From Amycolatopsis pretoriensis (GTDB lineage Bacteria > Actinomycetota > Actinomycetes > Mycobacteriales > Pseudonocardiaceae), in assembly GCF_900107925.1 (NCBI RefSeq), contig NZ_FNUJ01000001.1, forward strand, positions 496,001-560,000: a stretch of DNA of 64,000 bases, read 5' to 3'. The number at the start of each line of letters is the position of its first letter. The stretch's first letter is position 1. Below the pieces are notes generated by a model. That model had not been told where the DNA came from and did no database searches. It worked only from the letters and a program-made list of their open reading frames with translations. Shown one piece after another: positions 51,979 to 60,492 of the stretch. Made by a program: the position numbers and the translations under genes.

Positions 51979-54900
51979 TTGCCCTCGGTGCACGCTCTGT
52001 GGTCTCCGGGCCGGGGTCTGCTGCTCTGGGCGGAGCACGACCGCCCGGCCGGCACGTCGAGCCGTTCGACACTGGTCGCGCTCTCGCATCCGTTCGCCGT
52101 TTCCAGCGCGCAGCTGACCGCGCTGCACCCCGGCAAGCCCACGTCGGTGACGTTGCTGCTGCCCTCGCGGGCGAACCGGCCGCTCGCCTCCGCCGAGCCG
52201 GTGGCGGGCGCCAACCGGCGTGCGCCGGCGCTGCGGCCGTGGTCGGTGCCGGCGTTGGTCGTCGACCCCCTCGAGCTGGACGACCTCGACGACGCGGCCT
52301 CCTACGGCTCGTCGGTCGGCTACTTCCGGGCTGTGGCTCGCTTTGCCGAGGATCTGGTGCGGCGCGGGCGGGTGCTGCCGACGCTCCGCCGCCGCGGTGA
52401 CGCGGCAGAGGCCCGGTGGCGGCCGGTGCTCCAGGGCGTGGACTTCGTCGCCTTCGACGCGCTGGTCGCGGCCATGCCGCCGGTCGGGCGGGCCGAGCAG
52501 ATCGCGCCGCTCACCGGGGCGTCGCCGCGCGCGCTCGGCACCGATGCCCTCCACACGCTGGTCGACGCGGCGGTCCGGGACCGGCTGGCCCGCGCGGATC
52601 CACCCGTCGACCTGCGCGGGGGCCGGGGCGCGGCCGGGGTGTGGCTGGCGGCTCTGCAGGGCGGCGCCGCCCGCGTCGAGCTGCCGCTGGGCGAGCTCGG
52701 GGTCCTGACCGACGCCGTCGCGAAGTGGGACCAGGTCGCCGACACCGACGTCGTCGACGGCCGGGCCTGCTTCCGGCTGGCCGAGGTCGGCACCCTGCGC
52801 CGGCCGGCCGAGGACGATCCCGACGACCAGACCGGCGACGGCACCAAGTGGCAGCTGCAGTTCCTCCTGCGGTCGGCGGCCGATCCGAGCCTGCTGCTGT
52901 CGGCGGGGCAGATCTGGTCGGGCGAGGCGAACGGGCTGGTCCGGGACCCGAGGGGGCTGTTGGTAGCCGAACTGGGCCGCGCCGCGCTGGTGGAACCGAT
53001 GCTTGCGCCGGCACTGCGCCGGAGTCAGCCGTCCGAGTACGACCTGACCGTCGAGGAAGCCGAGCACTTCCTCACCTCGGGCGCCACCCGGCTGATCGAA
53101 GCCGGGTTCGAGGCGCAGCTCCCGGCCACCTGGGACGGCCGGCGCCGGCTCGGCCTGCGCCTCTCCGTCCGCGGCACGCCGTCCGAACAGGTCGTCGCCC
53201 GCAGCCGGGTGGGCCGCGACGAGCTGGCCACGTTCCGCTGGACGATCGCGGTGGGCGACGACGAGATCGGCGAGGAAGAGCTGGCGAAGCTCGTCGCGGC
53301 GAAGAAACCCCTGGTGCGGTTGCGGGGCAGGTGGATCAGCGTCGACGCCGACCGGCTCCGCGCCGGTCTCGAGTTCCTGCGCCGCGACCGGGACGCCCGG
53401 CGTCCCACCGCGGCCGAGCTGCTGGAGCTCGTCCGCCTCACGCGGGAGGTGCCGCTCCCGGTCACCGACGTCCACACCGAAGGCTGGGTCGGGGACGTCC
53501 TGGCCGGGCGGGTCCAGCAGACGCTGCAGGCGGTCGAGCTGCCGCCGTCGTTCCGCGCCACCCTGCGGCCGTACCAGCGGCGGGGTGTCGCCTGGCTGGC
53601 GTTCATGTCGGCACTGGGGCTGGGTGCGTGCCTGGCCGACGACATGGGCCTCGGCAAAACCGTCCAGACCCTGGCGCTCGAGGCCGTCGAGCGGGCGGCC
53701 GGCGAGCAGGGGCCGACGTTGGTGCTGTGCCCGATGTCGCTGGTCGGCATGTGGGAGCGGGAGGCCGCGAACTTCGCCCCGGACCTGCGGGTCCTCGCCC
53801 ACCACGGCAGCGCCCGCGCGCACGGGGACGCGCTCGCCACCCACGTCGCCGCGGCCGACCTCGTCGTCACGACCTACGCCACCGCCGCCCGGGACGCCGA
53901 GGGACTCGAGACGGTCACCTGGCGGCGCCTGGTGCTCGACGAAGCGCACGCCGTCAAGAACGCCGACACCGCGACGGCCAAGGCGGTGCGGCGGTTCACG
54001 GCCGGGCACCGGCTCGCGCTGACCGGCACCCCGGTGGAGAACCGGCTGGCGGACCTGTGGTCGGTGCTGGACCTGCTCAACCCCGGGCTGCTCGGCAGCA
54101 GGTTCGAGTTCCGGCAGCGGTTCGCGGCCCCGATCGAGCGCGGCGGCGACACCGCCACGGCCGCCGTCCTGCGCCGGCTCACGCAGCCGTACCTGCTGCG
54201 CCGGGTGAAGACCGACCCCGCGATCGTCCCCGAACTCCCGGACAAGCTCGAAATCCGGCAGGAATACCGGCTCACCCGCGAACAGGGCACGTTGTACAGC
54301 GCGATCGTCGACGAGATGATGAAGAAGATCGAGAACAGCCAAGGCATCAAGCGCCGCGGCAACGTCCTCGCCGCGATCACGAAGCTCAAGCAGGTCTGCA
54401 ACCACCCCGCGCACCTGCTGCACGACGGTTCCCCGATCGGGCAACGCTCCGGAAAGGTGAACCGCCTCGAAGAGATCCTGGCGGAAATCCTGGCGTCGGG
54501 CGATCGGGTGCTGTGCTTCACGCAGTACGCCGAATTCGGGCACCTGCTCGTGCCGCACCTGTCGGCCCGGCTCGGCACCGAAGTCGCGTTCTTGCACGGT
54601 GGCTTGGCCAAGGGGACGCGGGACGCGATCGTGGACCGCTTCCAGTCCGGCGACGGGCCCCGGATCCTCTTGCTGTCGCTCAAGGCGGGCGGCTCGGGGC
54701 TCACGTTGACCGCCGCCGGCCAGGTCCTGCACCTGGACCGCTGGTGGAACCCGGCCGTGGAGAACCAGGCCACCGACCGCGCGTTCCGGATCGGGCAGGG
54801 GCGCACCGTCCAGGTCCGGAAGTTCCTCTGCCCGGGCACGATCGAGGAGCGCATCGACACCCTGATCACCAGGAAACGCGCCCTCGCGGGAATGGTCGTG

Positions 54901-54987
54901 GGCGAGGGCGAAAGCTGGCTGACGGAACTGTCCACGGACGCGCTGCGCGGCGTGCTCACGCTGGGGGAGGAGGCGCTCGATGACTGA
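51979..54987 (+). CDS. SNF2-family DEAH helicase (HepA-like)
   Basis: A 1002-residue protein. An N-terminal SNF2-associated region (about residues 1-500) precedes the ATPase core: DDMGLGKT near 554 (Walker A), LVLDEAHAVKN near 653 (motif II), LTGTPVENRLADLW (motif III), LFLLL-type helicase C with HGGLAKGTRDAIV, and TDRAFRIGQGR (motif VI) near 940. Such enzymes translocate on DNA and remodel protein-DNA complexes. TTG at 51979 has AAGGAG at 9 bases; GTG at 51988 is an alternative. It overlaps the SWIM gene by 8 bases, a common actinobacterial pair. Confidence 0.92.
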   Translation: MPSVHALWSPGRGLLLWAEHDRPAGTSSRSTLVALSHPFAVSSAQLTALHPGKPTSVTLLLPSRANRPLASAEPVAGANRRAPALRPWSVPALVVDPLELDDLDDAASYGSSVGYFRAVARFAEDLVRRGRVLPTLRRRGDAAEARWRPVLQGVDFVAFDALVAAMPPVGRAEQIAPLTGASPRALGTDALHTLVDAAVRDRLARADPPVDLRGGRGAAGVWLAALQGGAARVELPLGELGVLTDAVAKWDQVADTDVVDGRACFRLAEVGTLRRPAEDDPDDQTGDGTKWQLQFLLRSAADPSLLLSAGQIWSGEANGLVRDPRGLLVAELGRAALVEPMLAPALRRSQPSEYDLTVEEAEHFLTSGATRLIEAGFEAQLPATWDGRRRLGLRLSVRGTPSEQVVARSRVGRDELATFRWTIAVGDDEIGEEELAKLVAAKKPLVRLRGRWISVDADRLRAGLEFLRRDRDARRPTAAELLELVRLTREVPLPVTDVHTEGWVGDVLAGRVQQTLQAVELPPSFRATLRPYQRRGVAWLAFMSALGLGACLADDMGLGKTVQTLALEAVERAAGEQGPTLVLCPMSLVGMWEREAANFAPDLRVLAHHGSARAHGDALATHVAAADLVVTTYATAARDAEGLETVTWRRLVLDEAHAVKNADTATAKAVRRFTAGHRLALTGTPVENRLADLWSVLDLLNPGLLGSRFEFRQRFAAPIERGGDTATAAVLRRLTQPYLLRRVKTDPAIVPELPDKLEIRQEYRLTREQGTLYSAIVDEMMKKIENSQGIKRRGNVLAAITKLKQVCNHPAHLLHDGSPIGQRSGKVNRLEEILAEILASGDRVLCFTQYAEFGHLLVPHLSARLGTEVAFLHGGLAKGTRDAIVDRFQSGDGPRILLLSLKAGGSGLTLTAAGQVLHLDRWWNPAVENQATDRAFRIGQGRTVQVRKFLCPGTIEERIDTLITRKRALAGMVVGEGESWLTELSTDALRGVLTLGEEALDD

Positions 54988-55711
54988 CCCGCTCCCGTGG
55001 TGGCCGGCCCGGTTCCTCCGCGCGCTGACGGCGATCGGCGTCCTCCTGCCCGCTGCCGGCGCGGGCCGCGTGGAGTCGTTGGAGGTCGGAGCCGGGCGTG
55101 TCGACGCCGAGGTCCGGGACGGCCGGCCGTACCGGGTGCGCATCGGCCTGACGGCGTTCGGGAAGACGGAGTGGGCGGCGATCACGCACGCGCTCGCCGC
55201 GAAGGCGTCGGCCACGGTCCTGCTGCTCAGCGGCGAGTTGCCCCGAGACGTCGAAGAGATCTTCAAGGCGTTGCGGCTGCCGTTGTTCCCGTCGTCGGCG
55301 CGGGAGGTGTCGCTGGACTGCACGTGCCCGGCCGCCGAGGTCCCGTGCGGCCACCTGAACGCGGTGTTCTCGGCGCTGGTGGCGAGGGTGGACGACGATC
55401 CGTTCACGGTCCTCGCGCTGCGCGGCCGCGATCGTGAGGCGCTGCTCGAGGAGCTGAAGAACCGGCTCATGTCCGCCGAGCCCCGCGATCCCGACGACCG
55501 GTCACCGGCGCTGACCGAGGTGCTGGACACGTTCTTCGCCTGCGGCGAGGCCCCGGGCCTGGGCGGCGCGGCACCGTTGCACGGACCGCGCGCGCCGTTC
55601 GACGCGCTGGTGGACCAGGCCCCGCCGTTCGCGATCACGGCGGGCGGAGCGGACGTCGCCGAGCTGCTCCGGCCGGTGTACCGGGCACTGGCCGGAGAGC
55701 ACGGCGCCTAG
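54980..55711 (+). CDS. SWIM zinc-finger protein, partner of the SNF2 helicase
   Basis: A 243-residue protein. The SWIM finger is LDCTCPAAEVPCGHLNAVF near residues 113-130, with the ligands CxC...CxH. Flanking regions are beta-rich (VRIGLTAFGKTEW) and helical. SWIM domains mediate DNA or protein binding. The 8-base overlap with the SNF2 gene shows coupled translation and a shared function, probably DNA repair or restriction of foreign DNA. Its stop abuts that of a convergent membrane-protein gene. Confidence 0.9.
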   Translation: MTDPLPWWPARFLRALTAIGVLLPAAGAGRVESLEVGAGRVDAEVRDGRPYRVRIGLTAFGKTEWAAITHALAAKASATVLLLSGELPRDVEEIFKALRLPLFPSSAREVSLDCTCPAAEVPCGHLNAVFSALVARVDDDPFTVLALRGRDREALLEELKNRLMSAEPRDPDDRSPALTEVLDTFFACGEAPGLGGAAPLHGPRAPFDALVDQAPPFAITAGGADVAELLRPVYRALAGEHGA

Positions 55712-55933
55712 CTACTTCCGCCGCCCCAGTGCCTTGGCGCGGTCGTGGGCCCAGCCGGCCAGCACGACCCCCGCCGCCGTCACCGCCAAGTAGCACACCA
55801 GCGTTCCGGCGAAGCCCGCCCCCAGCCACCCCAGCAGGCCCGTGTTCCCGTGGTCCACCAGCAGCCGGATCGCGCCCTGGGCTCCCAGGACCGTCAACAC
55901 CGCTCCCACGATCTGCAGCACGTCGAACTTCAC
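55712..55933 (-). CDS. Small two-helix membrane protein
   Basis: A 73-residue protein with two transmembrane helices (about residues 7-27 and 35-62) joined by HGNTGLLGWLG and a basic end (HDRAKALGRRK) that should be cytoplasmic. No family is recognised. GTG start; GGAG precedes it (revcomp of CTCCC at 55940). It is divergent from the second LigD-POL gene with only 41 bases between starts. Confidence 0.65.
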   Translation of the reverse strand: MKFDVLQIVGAVLTVLGAQGAIRLLVDHGNTGLLGWLGAGFAGTLVCYLAVTAAGVVLAGWAHDRAKALGRRK

Positions 55934-55974
55934 GTGGTCCCCTCCCGTTTTTTTGGTACAAGTGCATCATAACC

Positions 55975-56916
55975 ATGGGTGATATCGTCGGCGTCGTGGC
56001 GGGGAGCCGGATCACGGTGCGGGTGGGCGAGCGGCAGCTGACGCTCTCGAACCTCGAAAAAGTCCTCTACCCGCGGCACGGCTTCACCAAGGGCGAGGTG
56101 CTCGACTACTACACCCGCATCGCGCCGCTGCTGCTGCCGCACATCCGCGATCGCGCCATGACCTTCGTGCGGTTCCCCGACGGCGTTGCCGGTGGCTCCT
56201 TCTTCGAGAAGGACGTCTCGCGTCACGCGCCCGACTGGGTGCGCACCGCTCGGCTCGCCGTCGGTGGCCGGGGGAAGGACGCCGAGGTCGTCGCCTACCC
56301 GCTGATCAACGACCTGCCCGAGCTCGTCTGGGCCGCCAACCTCGCCGCGCTCGAACTGCACGTCCACCAGTGGACCGTCGACGCCGACGACGAGCGGAGC
56401 ACGCCCGACCGGCTCGTGTTCGACCTCGACCCCGGGCCCGGGGCGACTGTCGTCGACTGCTGCCGCGTCGCTGAGCGGCTGCACGACGTCCTCACCGGCG
56501 ACGGGCTCACCCCCGTCGCCAAGACCAGCGGCTCGAAGGGGATGCAGCTCTACGCCGGGGTCGTGACGACGGACCCCGCCGAGACGTCGCAGTACGCGAA
56601 AGCGCTCGCGGAGCGGCTCGCGGCCGAGACGCCGGACCTCGTCGTCGCGCGGATGACCAAGACGCTGCGGCCGGGCAAGGTCTTCATCGACTGGAGCCAG
56701 AACAACCCCTTCAAAACCACCGTCGCGCCGTACTCGCTGCGCGGGCGTGACGAGCCGACCGTGTCCACGCCGGTCACCTGGGACGAGGTGCGGGCCTGCC
56801 GGCACGTATCGCACCTGCGCTTCACCGCCGATGAGGTGCTCGACCGCGTCGAGCAGCACGGCGACCTGTTCGCGGATCTGGGCCGGACGCGCGCCGCGAT
56901 TCCGGCGTTCGGCTGA
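55975..56916 (+). CDS. LigD-type polymerase (primase-polymerase) domain protein
   Basis: A 313-residue stand-alone POL domain. LTLSNLEKVLYP, FVRFPDG, FFEKDVSRHAPDWV, FDLDPGPG (metal aspartates near 151), KTSGSKGMQLY and FIDWSQNNPFKTT are all conserved. It should add ribonucleotides or short fills during end joining. It is a second polymerase beside the PE-POL protein at 44791. There is no ribosome site, and an A/T-rich tract (TTTTTTT) precedes the ATG, so a leaderless or short-leadered mRNA is likely. Confidence 0.9.
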   Translation: MGDIVGVVAGSRITVRVGERQLTLSNLEKVLYPRHGFTKGEVLDYYTRIAPLLLPHIRDRAMTFVRFPDGVAGGSFFEKDVSRHAPDWVRTARLAVGGRGKDAEVVAYPLINDLPELVWAANLAALELHVHQWTVDADDERSTPDRLVFDLDPGPGATVVDCCRVAERLHDVLTGDGLTPVAKTSGSKGMQLYAGVVTTDPAETSQYAKALAERLAAETPDLVVARMTKTLRPGKVFIDWSQNNPFKTTVAPYSLRGRDEPTVSTPVTWDEVRACRHVSHLRFTADEVLDRVEQHGDLFADLGRTRAAIPAFG

Positions 56917-57165
56917 ATTTCGGAAATCGGAATTGCCCGGTGCGCCGGCGGCGATTCTCCGAAGCGCTCGCCGGGCGGTTCGGGGGAATTGCGAAAAATC
57001 GGGCCCGACCAGGCGACCCGGACGGTCCCTTGTGGACTGCTGCACGTGCAGGTGGCCGTGTCGCTGCACACCCCGGAGGCCGGGAAGATCTTGGTGTGCG
57101 CCAAGGTGGACGTTGTGGGTACGGTCTACCCCGTAAACGTTCATCTTGAGCCGCCGGAGCCGGTC

Positions 57166-57570
57166 ATGAAGATCCAGAAACCGCCGCGGCTTTCGCGAGC
57201 ATTCGGGCGTTCGACACCGGGAGCGTTGTGCGAGCCGTTCTCGGTCACCACGACTTTCCCCGGTGGCCGGTGCACGCTTCTCGTGGTCGTGGGCGACTTG
57301 GATTTGTCGACCGTCGCCATTTTTGTCGAATGCGCGGAAATCGCGCTCCGCCGCGGCGGAGCGCTCGTCGTGGACCTCGGCGGGGTGACGTTCTGCACCG
57401 GCGCCGGGTTCCGGACGCTGCACGGCGTCCAGCGCACCGCCGACGAAGCGGCCGTCCCCGTCGCGTGGGTGGTCGGCACGCCGGCGCTGCGGCGGCTGCT
57501 GCGGGGGAGCGGCGCCGCCGGGTTCTCCTGCTACGGGGATCGGGCCGACGCACTGGCGGCGGCCGGCTGA
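57166..57570 (+). CDS. STAS-domain protein
   Basis: A 134-residue protein. After a 25-residue N-terminus the STAS fold shows TLLVVVGDLDLSTVAIF and LVVDLGGVTFCTGAGFRTL. The antagonist phosphosite DSSG reads TGAG, so no serine is present. It resembles anti-anti-sigma proteins but is probably regulated in another way. GGAG precedes the ATG at 8 bases. GGGTAC 49 bases upstream is -10-like but without a matching -35. The 250 bases between the LigD-POL gene and this gene hold nothing else recognisable. Confidence 0.8.
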   Translation: MKIQKPPRLSRAFGRSTPGALCEPFSVTTTFPGGRCTLLVVVGDLDLSTVAIFVECAEIALRRGGALVVDLGGVTFCTGAGFRTLHGVQRTADEAAVPVAWVVGTPALRRLLRGSGAAGFSCYGDRADALAAAG

Positions 57571-57628
57571 TCCGCTTCGACCGCACCGGGCAGGGTGCCC
57601 GGTGCGGATCCGGGAAGAAAGGAAACGG

Positions 57629-58048
57629 GTGTCCGTCCTGATCGACACCGATCTCGAGTTCTGGTTCCAGCGCGGGCTGCGCGCGTACCTCGGCGAGGTG
57701 GCGGCCGCGCTCGGCTTCGGCTTCGAGTCCTGCACCGTGGACGTCGACGTCCCGGTGTCGGCCTACGTCGCGGTGGACTGGCGGCTGCGCCGCTACCCCG
57801 AGCGCGACGTGGCGCTGCTGTGGGACGAGGTGCACGGCTGGGCCGTCGCGGTCGAGGCGGCGTGCGGGGAGGAGATGATCGTGCTCGCCTACCTCGGCGG
57901 GGCCGACATCCTGCCGCCGCCGCGCGTGATCGTGCGGTTCCTGGCCGCGCTGCGCGCCGGGGACCTGGCACCGGACGGACCCGGATCACCCGTGCTGCGC
58001 CGTGCGGGCCGCCACCAGGACCTCCTGCCGTTGCTGCCGGCCGGGTGA
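57629..58048 (+). CDS. DUF6292-like protein
   Basis: A 139-residue protein matching actinobacterial DUF6292 proteins as I know them: LRAYLGEVAAALGFGFESC, PVSAYVAVDWRL, RDVALLWDEVHGWAVAVE, and VLAYLGG. It is soluble and alpha/beta with no catalytic motif. AAAGGA 6-7 bases before the GTG at 57629 supports the start over a GTG at 57602. It is 32 bases upstream of the DNA ligase gene and could be co-transcribed. Function unknown. Confidence 0.65.
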   Translation: MSVLIDTDLEFWFQRGLRAYLGEVAAALGFGFESCTVDVDVPVSAYVAVDWRLRRYPERDVALLWDEVHGWAVAVEAACGEEMIVLAYLGGADILPPPRVIVRFLAALRAGDLAPDGPGSPVLRRAGRHQDLLPLLPAG

Positions 58049-58080
58049 CGCGGGGCGGCCCGATCCTCCACACTGGAGCG

Positions 58081-59073
58081 ATGGGGACGGTGCCGGACGC
58101 GGTGGCGCCGATGCTCGCCGTCGACGGGAAACTCCCGGACGACGGCCGGCACGGCTACGAGTGGAAGTGGGACGGCTTCCGCGGCTGCGCCCGGGTCGCG
58201 GACACCGGCGACGCCCGGATCACCAGCCGCAGCGGCAGCGACCACACCCACCGCTACCCCGAGCTGCTGGACGTCTTCGCGCCCGCGCTCGGCGGCCACG
58301 CGGCGGTGCTCGACGGCGAGGTCGTCGCGGTGAACGCGGCCGGCCGCCCGGAGTTCGAGCTGATGCAGCGCCGCGCCATGCACGAGCCGACGGCGAAGCT
58401 GCGCGCCGAGGTCCCGGTCGTCTACTTCGCCTTCGACCTGCTGCGGATCGGCGCCGAATCGCTGCTGGACCGGCCGTACGAGCAGCGGCGCGAGCTCCTG
58501 GCCGAGCTGGTCCGGCCCGCCGACGGCCGGCTCGTCGTGCCGCCCTGGTACAGCGGCGCCGACATCGGGCCGGACCAGCTGCTGGCGACGGCGGCCCAGC
58601 ACGGCATCGAGGGCGTCGTCGCGAAGCGGCTCGACGCGCCTTACCTGCCCGGCACCCGCTCACCGCTGTGGACCAAGCGCGCGCTGACCCAGACGCGCGA
58701 AGTGGTCGTCGGCGGCTGGCGGACCGGCGCCGGCCGCCGCGCCGGCACGCTGGGCGCGTTGCTGCTGGGCGGCTACGACGACGACGGCACGCTGGTCTAC
58801 GTCGGCGACGTCGGCACCGGCTTCACCGACGACGCGCTCGACCACCTCCGCGACGTCCTGGCGCCGCTGGCCCGCCCGCGGTGCCCGTTCGGCACCGAGG
58901 TACCGCGGGACCGTGCCCGGGGCGCGCACTGGGTGGAGCCGGATCTGGTGGGCGAAGTCGTCTTCCGCCGCGTCACCCCGGACCGGCGGCTGCGGCACAC
59001 GTCGTGGCGGGGGTTGCGCCCGGACCGGGCACCCGGCGAGGTGGGGGTGCCGGAACCGACGGGAGCGGCATGA
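58081..59073 (+). CDS. ATP-dependent DNA ligase (LigD ligase-domain type)
   Basis: A 330-residue ligase. The adenylation lysine is K29 in EWKWDGFRG (motif I), followed by TSRSGSD, LDGEVVAV, VYFAFDLL, GIEGVVAKRLD and WTKRA (motifs Ia to V). An OB-fold domain follows (TREVVVGGWRTG, GALLLGGYDDDG, FTDDALDHL). It belongs to the LigC/LigD group that seals ends in non-homologous end joining. Together with the PE-POL and POL proteins it rebuilds all LigD activities in separate chains. Confidence 0.92.
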   Translation: MGTVPDAVAPMLAVDGKLPDDGRHGYEWKWDGFRGCARVADTGDARITSRSGSDHTHRYPELLDVFAPALGGHAAVLDGEVVAVNAAGRPEFELMQRRAMHEPTAKLRAEVPVVYFAFDLLRIGAESLLDRPYEQRRELLAELVRPADGRLVVPPWYSGADIGPDQLLATAAQHGIEGVVAKRLDAPYLPGTRSPLWTKRALTQTREVVVGGWRTGAGRRAGTLGALLLGGYDDDGTLVYVGDVGTGFTDDALDHLRDVLAPLARPRCPFGTEVPRDRARGAHWVEPDLVGEVVFRRVTPDRRLRHTSWRGLRPDRAPGEVGVPEPTGAA

Positions 59074-59240
59074 CAACGCCGGTGCGCCTGGTCGAGATCA
59101 CCGGTGGCTCCGGCGACGAGACGGTCGCGTTCGTGGTGCTCAGCTGGAACGTGTCACCCGGCCGGCCGGCGTCGTCGGGCCGGACGAGGTCGACCGGCGA
59201 GATCGACCACGGGGAGATCGTGCTGCGGCTCGGATTGTGA
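59070..59240 (+). CDS. Small hypothetical protein coupled to DNA ligase
   Basis: A 56-residue frame starting in an ATGA overlap with the ligase stop. It reads MTTPVRLVEITGGSGDETVA then a Ser/Arg-rich loop and EIDHGEIVLRLGL. The overlap suggests real, coupled translation, but no family is recognised and it could be spurious. Confidence 0.4.
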   Translation: MTTPVRLVEITGGSGDETVAFVVLSWNVSPGRPASSGRTRSTGEIDHGEIVLRLGL

Positions 59241-59335
59241 TCGCCGTCACGGCCGGTCACATCGGCTCCGCGGGCGGAGTCGTGGGGGTGACGGACACCG
59301 AAACCCCGGGGTCCGCGCTCCCCGAAGGAGTTCCG

Positions 59336-59677
59336 ATGTCCACCGCCTACGTGATCGTCACCCTCTTCGCCGCCGCCTTCGTCGGCTTCTCGGCCGTCTC
59401 GGTCTTCACCCGCGCGAAGTGGGTCGTCGAGCCGATCACCTCCTACGGCGTGCCGCAGGCGTGGTGGAACTGGCTCGGTGCCGCGAAGGCCGCCGGCGCC
59501 GCCGGCCTGGTCGCCGGCCTCTTCTGGACGCCGATCGGGGTCGCCGCGGCGATCGGGCTGGTGCTGTACTTCCTCGGCGCGCTGCTCACCGTGGCCCGCG
59601 CGCGGTCGTACGGGCACCTGGCCTTCCCCGCGCTCTACCTGGCCCCGGTCGTCGCGTCGCTGGCGCTGCTGTCCTGA
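59336..59677 (+). CDS. DoxX-like integral membrane protein
   Basis: A 113-residue protein with four hydrophobic helices, the DoxX-like fold: ITSYGVPQAWWNWLGAAKA in the first loop and helix 2 is the typical family segment. DoxX-like proteins have been linked to redox and thiol stress, with no defined reaction. AAGGAG 5 bases before the ATG supports the start. The last 43 bases overlap the convergent hydrolase gene in antisense. Confidence 0.8.
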   Translation: MSTAYVIVTLFAAAFVGFSAVSVFTRAKWVVEPITSYGVPQAWWNWLGAAKAAGAAGLVAGLFWTPIGVAAAIGLVLYFLGALLTVARARSYGHLAFPALYLAPVVASLALLS

Positions 59678-60492
59678 CCGGCGAGCCAGGTAAGCGCGTC
59701 GGCGGCGTGGTCCAGGACGGAGATGTGCCCGTCGCCGGGGGTGAGCCGGAGCTCGGCGCCGGGGATCGCCCCGGCGAGCCACTTGCCCTGCGTGGCGGGG
59801 ACCATCCGGTCGTCCTCGCCGTGCAGCAGCAGGACCGGCGCGGTGATGGCGGCCGGGTCGCCGCCCCACGGCGTGACGTAGGCGAGGTCGTCGTCGATCA
59901 GCCCGGCGGCCCCGAGCGCGGGCTGGACGACCTCGTTGAGCCATGACCACGACCCGGTGAGCGCGGCGAAGTCGGCTTTGGTGAAGACGTCGGGGTCGAA
60001 CTCGGCGGCGGCCTCGTACTTCTCTTTGGCGGCCCGGCCTTCGGCGGCGGCGCGCAGGGAAGCGGCACTGCCGGCGGCCATCCCGTCGAACCAGCCCTCG
60101 GTCCCGAAGGGCGCGACGGCGGCGAGGCTCGCGACGGCCAGGACCCGGTCGGGCAGCAGCGCGGCGGTGGCGAGGGCGTGCGAACCGCCCCCGGAGTGCC
60201 CCATGACGGCGAAGCGGCCGACGCCCAGGGCGTCGGCGACGGCGGTCGCGCACTCGGCGGCGTACCCGACGGTCCGGTCCGGCCGGGGAGTGGAGCTGCC
60301 GTAGCCGGGCCGGTCGTAGGAAATCCAGCGGACGCCGAGCGTTTCGGCGAGCGGCAGCAGCGGTCCGGGCGGGGCGCCGAGGTTGGGCGTGCCGTGGTGC
60401 CAGAGGACGGTGAGCCGCGCGGGGTTCCCGGTGTCGTGGACGTGCAGGGTGCGCCCGCCGGGCAGCGCGAGGTCGGTCTCGGTGACGTTCAC
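59635..60492 (-). CDS. Alpha/beta hydrolase
   Basis: A 285-residue hydrolase. The oxyanion region is HHGTPNLG, the nucleophile serine is in VMGHSGGGSHAL near residue 100, an acid is in LLLHGEDDRMVP and the histidine in GDGHISVL. SYDRPGYGSS precedes the lid. The substrate is unknown; it acts in the cytoplasm. The GTG start overlaps the esterase gene's stop (GTGA), so both are translated together. Its 3' end overlaps the DoxX-like gene. Confidence 0.85.
   Translation of the reverse strand: MNVTETDLALPGGRTLHVHDTGNPARLTVLWHHGTPNLGAPPGPLLPLAETLGVRWISYDRPGYGSSTPRPDRTVGYAAECATAVADALGVGRFAVMGHSGGGSHALATAALLPDRVLAVASLAAVAPFGTEGWFDGMAAGSAASLRAAAEGRAAKEKYEAAAEFDPDVFTKADFAALTGSWSWLNEVVQPALGAAGLIDDDLAYVTPWGGDPAAITAPVLLLHGEDDRMVPATQGKWLAGAIPGAELRLTPGDGHISVLDHAADALTWLAGQDSSASDATTGAR

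Noticed and set aside
51709..55638. 1309-codon minus-strand frame opposite the SNF2 gene
   Set aside because: Antisense shadow of the helicase and SWIM genes; no domain motifs or ribosome site.
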